Positions 1 through 5,073 of a stretch of DNA of 5,907 bases are shown here, in pieces. Every line of letters begins with the position of its first letter. Positions within the stretch are counted from its first letter, which is position 1. The notes under the pieces are model-generated. The model did no database searches and was not told where the DNA came from. It was given only the letters and a program-made list of their open reading frames with translations. The stretch is from Treponema sp. UBA1233 (lineage in GTDB: Bacteria; Spirochaetota; Spirochaetia; Treponematales; Treponemataceae). A program made the position numbers and the translations under genes. The stretch covers positions 2,754 to 8,660 of the forward strand of contig DBWR01000060.1 in NCBI GenBank assembly GCA_002309305.1, read 5' to 3'.

Positions 1-774
1 GCCCGAATCGCCGCAAGAAAGGCAAAGGAAGCAAGCCGCAGAAAATCAGGTTTGGACAGTTTCGGTCTTCCTGGAAAACTTGCCGACTGTTCATCAAAGC
101 ATCCAGAAGAATGTGAGGTATACATTGTAGAGGGAGACTCTGCAGGTGGTTCTGCAAAGCAGGGTAGGGATCCGAGAATTCAGGCAATCCTTCCTCTTTG
201 GGGAAAAATGCTCAATGTAGAAAAATCACATGCAGACAAGGTTATAAACAACGACAAACTACAACCGGTAATCGCATCACTTGGTACTGGAATCGGCAAA
301 GACTTTGACATAGAAAAGCTAAGGTACCACAAGATTATCATCATGGCTGATGCTGATGTTGACGGAAGCCATATTTCAACACTTCTTTTGACATTCTTCT
401 TCCGCTACATGCCGCAGTTAATTGAAAACGGATATGTCTATATAGCTATGCCACCGCTTTACCGCGTAAGTTACAAGAAAAAGGATTACTTTACGTTTAC
501 AGATGAAGAGCGTGACAGTGTGATTGCAAAACTTCATCAGGAAAACCCAGGAGACATCAAGCTGGACGTTCAGCGGTATAAAGGTCTTGGTGAAATGGAA
601 TGGCAGGAACTCAAGGAAACAACAATGAATCCGGCCAACAGAAAGATGAAGCAGGTTCACCTTACAGATGCCGAGGAAGCCGACAAAGTATTCAACATTC
701 TGATGGGCGAGGAAGTTGAACCACGTAGAAAGTTCATCGAAGAAAATGCGGTTTACGCAACTCTGGATGTATAA
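1..774 (+). CDS. gyrB: DNA gyrase subunit B, C-terminal part (5' end outside window)
   Basis: GyrB is the ATPase subunit of DNA gyrase, the A2B2 topoisomerase II that adds negative supercoils; this end carries the toprim domain that binds Mg2+ and works with the GyrA tyrosine in DNA cleavage. The frame is open from base 1, so the ATPase and transducer domains lie outside the window; a TTG at 52 is internal, not a start. Of the 257 visible residues, the toprim motif EGDSAGG begins at residue 44 (catalytic Glu44), DADVDG supplies the metal-binding acidic residues (Asp117, Asp119, Asp121), and QRYKGLGEM (191-199) is the GyrB/ParE signature. The NPANRKMKQV block and short tail are typical, and there is no enterobacterial-type insertion. 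Residue 67 is Trp (PLWGK) where E. coli GyrB has Lys447. gyrA follows after 22 bases. ParE is the alternative, but adjacency to gyrA favours GyrB. Confidence 0.97.
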   Translation, partial: ARIAARKAKEASRRKSGLDSFGLPGKLADCSSKHPEECEVYIVEGDSAGGSAKQGRDPRIQAILPLWGKMLNVEKSHADKVINNDKLQPVIASLGTGIGKDFDIEKLRYHKIIIMADADVDGSHISTLLLTFFFRYMPQLIENGYVYIAMPPLYRVSYKKKDYFTFTDEERDSVIAKLHQENPGDIKLDVQRYKGLGEMEWQELKETTMNPANRKMKQVHLTDAEEADKVFNILMGEEVEPRRKFIEENAVYATLDV

Positions 775-783
775 GCAAAATAT

Positions 784-788
784 AAGGA
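784..788 (+). promoter_or_regulatory. Shine-Dalgarno of gyrA
   Basis: AAGGA lies 8 bases before the ATG at 797 and after the gyrB stop at 772-774. It fixes the gyrA start and shows that GyrA has its own ribosome entry site within the gyrBA transcript rather than depending on translational coupling. No promoter is evident in the 22-base gap. Confidence 0.8.
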
Positions 789-796
789 AATAAAGA

Positions 797-3247
797 ATGG
801 AAGAAATAAAGACTCCGGAAGGTGGAACCCTCATACCGGTTGCAATTGAAACAGAAATGAAAAAGGCTTACATTGACTATTCAATGTCGGTCATTGTTGC
901 CCGAGCTCTTCCCGATGTACGTGACGGTTTAAAGCCAGTTCATCGCCGCATCCTTCATGCCATGAACGAAGAAGGCCTGCACATGAACGGAAAAACCCGA
1001 AAGTGTGCCACTGTGGTTGGTGACGTTTTGGGACGCTATCACCCGCACGGAGACGCTTCGGTTTACGATGCAATGGTTCGTCTGGGACAGCATTTTTCAA
1101 TGCGCTATATGCCCATTCAAAAGCAGGGTAACTTTGGAGGAATAGACGGTAGTCCAGCCGCTGCATACCGTTACACTGAGGCAAAAATGTCAAACATTGC
1201 CGAGGAAATGGTAGCAGACATCAAAAAGGATACTGTAGATTTCCTTCCTAACTTTGATGATACAAGACAGGAACCTACAGTTCTTCCGGCTAAATTTCCA
1301 TTCCTTCTTTGCAACGGTTCAAATGGTATAGCGGTAGGTATGGCAACCAACATGCCGCCACATAACCTGCGTGAAGTTGCTTCAGCCATTGGTGCTTACA
1401 TAGACAATCCGGACATTTCAATTGATGAATTGGCCACACATATAAAGGGCCCTGATTTTCCAACTGGTGGAATCATCTTTGGTAAAAAAGGTATAAAGGA
1501 TGCTTATAAAACCGGTCGTGGAAAACTGATTGTCCGCGGACGTTTTACAATTGAAGTGGACAAGCACGGAAAGGAATCTATCGTATTTACAGAAGTTCCA
1601 TATCAGGTTCGTACCGATGACCTTTGCAAGCGCATTGGAGAATTGGCACGTGAAAAGATCATCGATGGAATTGAAAAGGTAAATGACAGTTCAGCCGGAG
1701 ATGACGTTCGCATAGTTATTGAACTTAAGCGTGGGGCAATGACAAAGGTTGTAGTAAACCAGCTTTTTGCCAAGACAGCCCTGCAGTCAAGCTTTGGTGT
1801 AATCAATCTTGCCCTTGTGGATGGAAGACCTCAAGTCCTTAACCTTAAGCAGCTGATAAAATGCTTCGTTGACCACCGCAATAATGTAATCGTAAGGCGT
1901 ACAAAGTTTGAGTTGAATGAAGCCCGCAAACGTGAGCATATACTCAAGGCCCTGATTATTGCCGTAGATGCTATAGATGAAGTAATCAAAATCATCCGTG
2001 GAAGCCGTGACGAAAACGAAGCCAAAGCGGGTCTCATGAAGAGGTTCGGTTTTGATGATGTTCAGGCCCAGGCAATCGTTGACATGAGGCTTGGTCGTTT
2101 GACAGGATTGCGTATAGAAGAACTCCGCCGCGAAATGGAAGAAATAAGAGTCCTTATCGCTCACTTGGAAGATCTTCTTGCCCACAACGAAAAGATACTT
2201 GCCTTGATTAAGACAGAGACAAATGAGCTTGCAGAAAAATACGGTGATGACAGGCGTACTGACATCGTTGCCGGTGAAGTTGAAGAAATCAATGTTGAAG
2301 ATTTGATAAAAGAAGAAGACATGGTCGTCCTTATTTCAAAGCTCGGATACATAAAGCGCGTACCTGTAAGTCTGTATAGGAGTCAAGCTAGGGGAGGCAA
2401 GGGTTCAATTTCCGCCAAACTTGTGGAAGAAGATTACATTAATCAGATGTTTGTTGCTTCCACCCACGATTACCTCATGTTCATTACAAACGAGGGAAAG
2501 GCTTACTGGCTTAAAGTTCACGAAATACCAGAGGCATCAAAAATCAGCCGTGGTTCACATATAAAGAGCCTGCTCCAGGTAAGTGCAAATGAAGAAATAA
2601 CAACAACCGTAAGCCTTAAGGAATTCTCCGAAACAGAATATCTGTTCATGGCAACTGCAAACGGAATCGTTAAAAAGACTCCAACCTATGAATTCCGCAA
2701 TGCCAAGTTCAGGGGAATGCAGGCAGCAAGACTTGACGATGGAGATAAGCTTGTAAGTGCAATCCTTTCAAGTGGCAAGGATGAACTGTTGCTGGTAAGC
2801 CGTAGAGGACAGGCATTACGAATCAGCGAAGAAGAAGTTCGTGCCATGGGTAGGGCAGGCCGCGGTGTAAACGGAATGAAACTTTCTGACGGCGATGAAC
2901 TGTGTGCGGCAATCCACGTAGATGAATCTGCAAAGATTGTTGTTGTTACAGAAAAGGGTGTCGGTAAGCGTGTAGACTTTACAGAGTTCAATTCTCACGG
3001 TAGAGGAACAGGCGGTCAGCGCATCTTTGGAAATGTAGATGACAAGGGAGAAATAATCGGTGCCCTTACAGTTAAGGATGAAGACAGCATAATGTGCATC
3101 ACAAGCCAGGGTACTTCTCTAAGGGTTGATGCTTCTCAAATCTCTCAGCAGGGTAGGGGAAGCAGCGGCGTTAAGGTTGTTGACATTGTTGATCCGGATT
3201 ATGTAGTAGGAATCGACAGAATCGCAAGTTCTGACGAAGAAAAATAG
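797..3247 (+). CDS. gyrA: DNA gyrase subunit A (complete, 816 aa)
   Basis: GyrA is the DNA-cleaving and rejoining subunit of gyrase. The start at 797 has AAGGA 8 bases upstream and begins MEEIKTPEGG, with the usual SYIDYSM-like block (AYIDYSM, 24-30) soon after. The N-terminal cleavage domain carries ARALPDVRDGLKPVHRR (35-51), the quinolone-pocket helix HPHGDASVYD (82-91) and the active-site Tyr126 in AAYRYTEAKM. The coiled-coil and tower region runs to about residue 490. The C-terminal beta-pinwheel that wraps DNA starts near 500 and has a GyrA box QARGGKG at 530-536 (canonical QRRGGKG, so Arg-to-Ala at the second position). Further blade signatures include RGSHIKSL, GRAGRGVNG, GRGTGGQR and GRGSSGVK. 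The length is normal for the family, and the GyrA box plus the gyrB neighbour exclude ParC. Ala87 occupies the position of E. coli Ser83 (codon 1055-1057). The gene is intact, with no frameshift. Confidence 0.98.
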   Translation: MEEIKTPEGGTLIPVAIETEMKKAYIDYSMSVIVARALPDVRDGLKPVHRRILHAMNEEGLHMNGKTRKCATVVGDVLGRYHPHGDASVYDAMVRLGQHFSMRYMPIQKQGNFGGIDGSPAAAYRYTEAKMSNIAEEMVADIKKDTVDFLPNFDDTRQEPTVLPAKFPFLLCNGSNGIAVGMATNMPPHNLREVASAIGAYIDNPDISIDELATHIKGPDFPTGGIIFGKKGIKDAYKTGRGKLIVRGRFTIEVDKHGKESIVFTEVPYQVRTDDLCKRIGELAREKIIDGIEKVNDSSAGDDVRIVIELKRGAMTKVVVNQLFAKTALQSSFGVINLALVDGRPQVLNLKQLIKCFVDHRNNVIVRRTKFELNEARKREHILKALIIAVDAIDEVIKIIRGSRDENEAKAGLMKRFGFDDVQAQAIVDMRLGRLTGLRIEELRREMEEIRVLIAHLEDLLAHNEKILALIKTETNELAEKYGDDRRTDIVAGEVEEINVEDLIKEEDMVVLISKLGYIKRVPVSLYRSQARGGKGSISAKLVEEDYINQMFVASTHDYLMFITNEGKAYWLKVHEIPEASKISRGSHIKSLLQVSANEEITTTVSLKEFSETEYLFMATANGIVKKTPTYEFRNAKFRGMQAARLDDGDKLVSAILSSGKDELLLVSRRGQALRISEEEVRAMGRAGRGVNGMKLSDGDELCAAIHVDESAKIVVVTEKGVGKRVDFTEFNSHGRGTGGQRIFGNVDDKGEIIGALTVKDEDSIMCITSQGTSLRVDASQISQQGRGSSGVKVVDIVDPDYVVGIDRIASSDEEK

Positions 3248-3251
3248 CTAA

Positions 3252-3283
3252 TTCCTTATAATACAAGGAAATAAATATTTTTT
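3252..3283 (+). terminator. possible weak terminator after gyrA
   Basis: Five bases past the gyrA stop, TTCCTT (3252-3257) can pair with AAGGAA (3265-3270) around a 7-base loop. Six Ts (3278-3283) follow, but seven bases after the stem. The stem is short and AU-rich and the spacing is poor, so at best it is a leaky terminator. The strong terminator at 3420-3453 could also end gyrBA transcripts. Confidence 0.3.
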
Positions 3284-3304
3284 AATTTATTGTTCATTTT
3301 ATAA

Positions 3305-3333
3305 TGGACAAAAAAGTATTTATAGTGTATAAT
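3305..3333 (+). promoter_or_regulatory. sigma70-type promoter of the candidate small RNA
   Basis: TGGACA (3305-3310, one mismatch from TTGACA) is separated by exactly 17 bases from a perfect TATAAT (3328-3333). The preceding 30 bases are almost pure A/T and could act as an UP element. Transcription should begin near 3340. No reading frame with a ribosome binding site lies downstream before the strong terminator, so the promoter appears to serve a short untranslated RNA. In AT-rich DNA chance hexamers are common; the optimal spacing and the terminator 90 bases on are what support it. Confidence 0.6.
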
Positions 3334-3339
3334 AGGCAC

Positions 3340-3453
3340 ATAGTAGTTCAATAACTGCTTATCCTAGAGGTTTACCTAACTGTTTTATTATCAAAGATGG
3401 TAAATCAATCCCATCAGGCTCCGGACAAATTTAATTTGTCCGGATTTTTTTTT
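3340..3453 (+). ncRNA. candidate small structured RNA, about 114 nt, family unknown
   Basis: A transcript from about 3340 would end at the terminator at 3420-3453. Three hairpins are visible. (1) AGTAGTT (3342-3348) pairs with AACTGCT (3353-3359), with one G-U and a CAAT loop. (2) GGTTTACC (3369-3376) pairs with GGTAAATC (3399-3406), with one G-U and a 22-base A/T-rich loop. (3) The terminator stem. GATGG (3396-3400) could instead pair with CCATC (3411-3415), which excludes hairpin 2. No credible ORF with a Shine-Dalgarno fits. I tested it by eye against SRP RNA, 6S, tmRNA and tRNA hallmarks and saw none. Its role is unknown: a trans-acting sRNA, an RNA tied to the adjacent origin-like region, or a read-out of gyrA downstream supercoiling are all only possibilities. 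Promoter plus fold plus terminator supports a gene; expression is unproven. Confidence 0.5.
3420..3453 (+). terminator. strong intrinsic terminator
   Basis: TCCGGACAAAT (3420-3430) and its exact complement ATTTGTCCGGA (3434-3444) form an 11-bp perfect stem with a TTA loop, followed directly by nine Ts (3445-3453). It is oriented to stop rightward transcription, ending the candidate small RNA and any gyrBA read-through before the DnaA-box/parS spacer. Confidence 0.93.
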
Positions 3454-3493
3454 GTTCATTTATCCTTTATAGAATTCTTACCATGCCAAATTT

Positions 3494-3523
3494 TTGTATA
3501 GGAATAAGCTATCTTTATATAAT
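3494..3523 (+). promoter_or_regulatory. weak possible promoter pointing into the DnaA-box cluster
   Basis: A perfect TATAAT (3518-3523) has TTGTAT (3494-3499) 18 bases upstream, a poor -35 match beyond TTG. A transcript would start near 3530 and run through the DnaA-box-like cluster, where local transcription could help open an origin. In DNA this AT-rich a TATAAT is expected by chance, so support is low. Confidence 0.2.
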
Positions 3524-3545
3524 ACATGATAATACTTTTTTTACT

Positions 3546-3566
3546 TTGTCCACAACCTGTGGATAA
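3546..3566. promoter_or_regulatory. inverted pair of DnaA boxes
   Basis: TTGTCCACA (3546-3554, + strand, one mismatch from TTATCCACA) faces TGTGGATAA (3558-3566), a perfect consensus DnaA box on the - strand, with three bases between. DnaA-ATP binds such 9-mers to open the origin or control initiation. A perfect box next to a near-perfect inverted one in noncoding DNA is the strongest part of the cluster. Confidence 0.65.
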
Positions 3567-3623
3567 CCTTTGGAAAACCCTAAATATTTTGAGATTATTG
3601 TTTTCCAACTCTGTAATTTCTTA

Positions 3624-3667
3624 TAAATCAAAGGAATACGAATTTGATTCAAATTTGATTTAATACG
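3624..3667. repeat. short AT-rich direct and inverted repeats within the DnaA-box cluster
   Basis: AATTTGATT occurs at 3641-3649 and 3652-3660, 11 bp apart (about one helical turn). TAAATCAAA (3624-3632) is inverted as TTTGATTTA (3654-3662). AATACG brackets the element at 3635-3640 and 3662-3667. The element lies between DnaA-box-like sequences and is a plausible DNA-unwinding segment; such small A/T repeats may also be chance. Confidence 0.4.
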
Positions 3668-3712
3668 TCGCTTGTGGAAAACTTGGGGAAAAATTCACTC
3701 TATTGAGCATAC

Positions 3713-3728
3713 TGTTTCACGTGAAACA
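3713..3728. promoter_or_regulatory. parS centromere site 1
   Basis: Perfect 16-bp palindrome TGTTTCACGTGAAACA, the consensus parS bound by chromosomal ParB (Spo0J). ParB clamps load here and spread to nucleate the origin-segregation complex moved by ParA and used to recruit SMC. It is the site nearest the DnaA-box cluster, 22 bases from its end. Confidence 0.93.
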
Positions 3729-4146
3729 TTTAAATAGTTTTGTTCGTATTTCATTAAATAATCAATCTATTGACAACAGGATAATTAACACCAGCTCTCA
3801 CAATATCATCGAATAATGTAAATCTATTGTTAAATCTATTTGCCAATGATTTGATAGTTAAGAAACAAAAGCATGGGAATATTAGTGATCAAAAAATCAA
3901 TCAAACAAGCTGCAATAAAAACTCAGAAATACGTTATATTTGATTCGAGAGAAATGCTCTAATCCCATTTTAATACTTTATGAGATTAATATGCCCAGAG
4001 GCTCAACCTCATGGTTTGAAATTCATGTTCTGTCAATGGACTTGATATCAAAATGTCTTGTTCGTAATAGAGAGGGAAAAAGGTCTTCTACACTACATTT
4101 TGTTATTCAATGATTTCTAAAGCAATACGTAAAGAGCAATAGAAAA

Positions 4147-4162
4147 TGTTTCACGTGAAACA
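4147..4162. promoter_or_regulatory. parS centromere site 2
   Basis: Perfect parS palindrome, 434 bp from site 1. It shares the left flank AGAAAA and right flank AT with site 3, which extends identity to 24 bases and suggests duplication or a preferred A-rich context. Confidence 0.93.
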
Positions 4163-4538
4163 ATAATATTCTTCTATTTGTCAAAAAAGCAAAAAAGAAA
4201 TAAACACAAATAATCAAAGAGTTATTCTGATTTTAATGATATTGGTGATTGATAGTTGAAAAATTTGTATACCAAAATATTTCAAAAGGTTAAGTATCGC
4301 TTAAATGGGATTTCCTAGATTTGTTATCATGATGATTAATTAAAAGAGAGTAGAGGATGAAATATTATAGTCTAATACATAAAAACTGGGAAAGGAAATG
4401 GTCACTGATTGAAATCATTAATTGTGTAAAAGATTAGATTAATAATATGCTGCCGTTTTTAACTTTTCTTATATTTAACATTTTATTATGGATTACTAAT
4501 TTTACATTTCGCTCTTAGAATCTGGGAACCTCAGCTTG

Positions 4539-4628
4539 ATGTCAAAACTGAACTATTTGTGGAAAAAGTTAAGCAAAGATGAGGATGACCAAGAAGAAAA
4601 TGTTTCACGTGAAACAATGGAGGATTAA
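4539..4628 (+). CDS. possible 29-aa small ORF spanning parS site 3
   Basis: An ATG frame encodes a short peptide with a basic, aromatic start (MSKLNYLWKKL) and a strongly acidic rest (KDEDDQEEN), then VSRET, which is the parS palindrome read in frame, and ends MED. No good Shine-Dalgarno precedes it; GGGAA lies about 10 bases upstream at best. It could be chance or the remnant of a longer gene. I do not recognise it. Confidence 0.15.
   Translation: MSKLNYLWKKLSKDEDDQEENVSRETMED
4558..4566 (-). promoter_or_regulatory. isolated DnaA-box-like 9-mer
   Basis: TGTGGAAAA, that is TTTTCCACA on the - strand, the same one-mismatch variant seen at 3673-3681. It is isolated and lies 35 bp before parS site 3. 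A single 9-mer of this quality can occur by chance in AT-rich DNA. Confidence 0.3.
4601..4616. promoter_or_regulatory. parS centromere site 3
   Basis: Perfect parS palindrome, 454 bp from site 2 and with the same AGAAAA/AT flanks. Read on the + strand it falls within the short ORF at 4539-4628 as VSRET. Confidence 0.93.
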
Positions 4629-4915
4629 AGAGTATAGAATCTGTTAATTATCAACCTGATTCAGATCAGTAGGGTATAAAATCCTCCATATGAATAAACT
4701 GGGAAAGATGTTGAAAAGCATTTGATGGAATACTTGCAGATATAATAACTTCGATTATCTTATTGGAGTATCTGATTATGGTTTATTAAATTAATTATTT
4801 ACTAGTTTTGGGAAACTTGTGGGATTAGATTTTGAATTAATAATGCTAAAAACTTCATGGAGAAAAAATACCAAGGTACTGGAGTATAGTTTTTTATCTA
4901 GGACTAAATGATAAT

Positions 4916-4931
4916 TGTTTCACGTGAAACA
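4916..4931. promoter_or_regulatory. parS centromere site 4
   Basis: Perfect parS palindrome, 315 bp from site 3. The flanks are AT on the left and AT on the right, giving a slightly longer dyad than the core 16 bp (AT-core-AT). Confidence 0.93.
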
Positions 4932-5011
4932 ATGACGAGGGAGGAAATGATATAAAAGAATTAATTCAGAAGAGGAAACAAATATAATTAGTATAAATAG
5001 TTGTTTTCTAT

Positions 5012-5018
5012 AAGGGAG
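5012..5018 (+). promoter_or_regulatory. Shine-Dalgarno-like AAGGGAG before the ATG in parS site 5
   Basis: The purine-rich AAGGGAG ends 7 bases before the ATG at 5026-5028. This is a good ribosome binding site for a frame whose first codons are the parS sequence itself. It is the best translation signal in the spacer, although no long gene follows. Confidence 0.4.
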
Positions 5019-5025
5019 AATAAAA

Positions 5026-5073
5026 ATGTTTCACGTGAAACAAAAACTAAAGTTTAAGGGTCAAAACTTTTGA
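5026..5073 (+). CDS. possible 15-aa ORF starting in parS site 5 (gene stump?)
   Basis: With the ribosome binding site at 5012-5018, the ATG at 5026 opens MFHVKQ, encoded by parS itself, and continues KLKFKGQNF to a TGA at 5071-5073. The last 27 bases lie antisense to the 3' end of argA. parS sites at gene starts that give MFHVKQ/MFHVKH are a known pattern near origins of other bacteria, as I recall. This may be the preserved start of a gene whose body was lost when the argA end became its neighbour, or a chance ORF. The length gives no functional information. Confidence 0.2.
   Translation: MFHVKQKLKFKGQNF
5027..5042. promoter_or_regulatory. parS centromere site 5
   Basis: Perfect parS palindrome, 111 bp from site 4, the closest spacing in the array. 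It lies four bases beyond the argA stop codon (5047-5049). On the - strand the palindrome is followed by TTTTTA, so it could also fold as a weak terminator hairpin for argA. Confidence 0.93.

Larger units (their letters stand above)
3546..3691. other. DnaA-box-like cluster, candidate oriC or DnaA-binding locus
   Basis: Besides the inverted pair at 3546-3566 there are, on the - strand, TTTTCCAAA (3569-3577), TTTTCCACA (3673-3681, one mismatch) and TTTCCCCAA (3683-3691), and on the + strand TTTTCCAAC (3601-3609). That makes six related 9-mers in about 145 bases, enclosing an AT-rich stretch with short repeats (3610-3667) that could serve as an unwinding element. A parS site follows 22 bases later. 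This is the usual architecture of a bacterial origin, but dnaA is not in the window and both flanking genes point toward the region, so an accessory DnaA-titrating site is an alternative. Only two boxes match within one mismatch at the pair and one more does at 3673; the rest are weak. Confidence 0.5.
3454..5046. other. long AT-rich spacer: origin/centromere-like region without a convincing gene
   Basis: About 1.6 kb between the terminator and the argA stop. Every reading frame is broken by stops; the longest ATG frame I found has 40 codons and no convincing ribosome binding site. The content is DnaA-box-like 9-mers at the left (3546-3691), AT-rich direct and inverted repeats (3624-3667), five perfect parS palindromes spread from 3713 to 5042, and one more DnaA-box-like 9-mer at 4558. 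Approximate hand counts give slightly more C than G on the + strand from 3248 to 3960 and clearly more G than C (about 1.6 to 1) from 3961 to 5040. Some stretches (for example 4690-4790) look like coding sequence that has decayed, but nothing is recognisable. The region is best read as cis-acting chromosome maintenance DNA, perhaps mixed with gene remnants. Confidence 0.7.

Noticed and set aside
418..834. Long antisense frames opposite gyrB and gyrA
   Set aside because: They lie opposite well-conserved gyrase coding sequence, with no family resemblance or translation signals; they are shadows of the real genes.
1644..1659. CACGTGAAA half-site resembling parS inside gyrA
   Set aside because: Only about 10 of 16 positions match and the left half is lost; it is coding sequence (Ala-Arg-Glu-Lys) and not a credible ParB site.
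3304..3354. 16-codon ORF starting MDKKVFIVYN across the promoter and small-RNA start
   Set aside because: It has no ribosome binding site, and its ATG lies upstream of the predicted transcription start, so the small-RNA transcript would not contain it.
3405..3425. CAGGCTCCGGA resembling the SRP RNA core
   Set aside because: The GGAAGGAAGCAGC-type conserved loop is missing and the CCGGA belongs to the terminator stem.
3991..4113. 40-codon ATG frame (MPRGSTSWFEIHVL...)
   Set aside because: Longest short frame in the spacer, but without a good Shine-Dalgarno or recognisable motif; such a length is expected by chance in 1.6 kb.
3961..4313. AATCCCATTT and its inverse AAATGGGATT flanking parS site 2
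   Set aside because: A 10-base inverted match is expected by chance in an AT-rich spacer of this size; no transposon-like content lies between.
4357..4437. 26-codon ATG frame (MKYYSLIHKNWERKW...) preceded by AGAGAG and GAGG
   Set aside because: The purine tract is present, but GAGG touches the ATG and the peptide is unrecognised; too short to claim as a gene.
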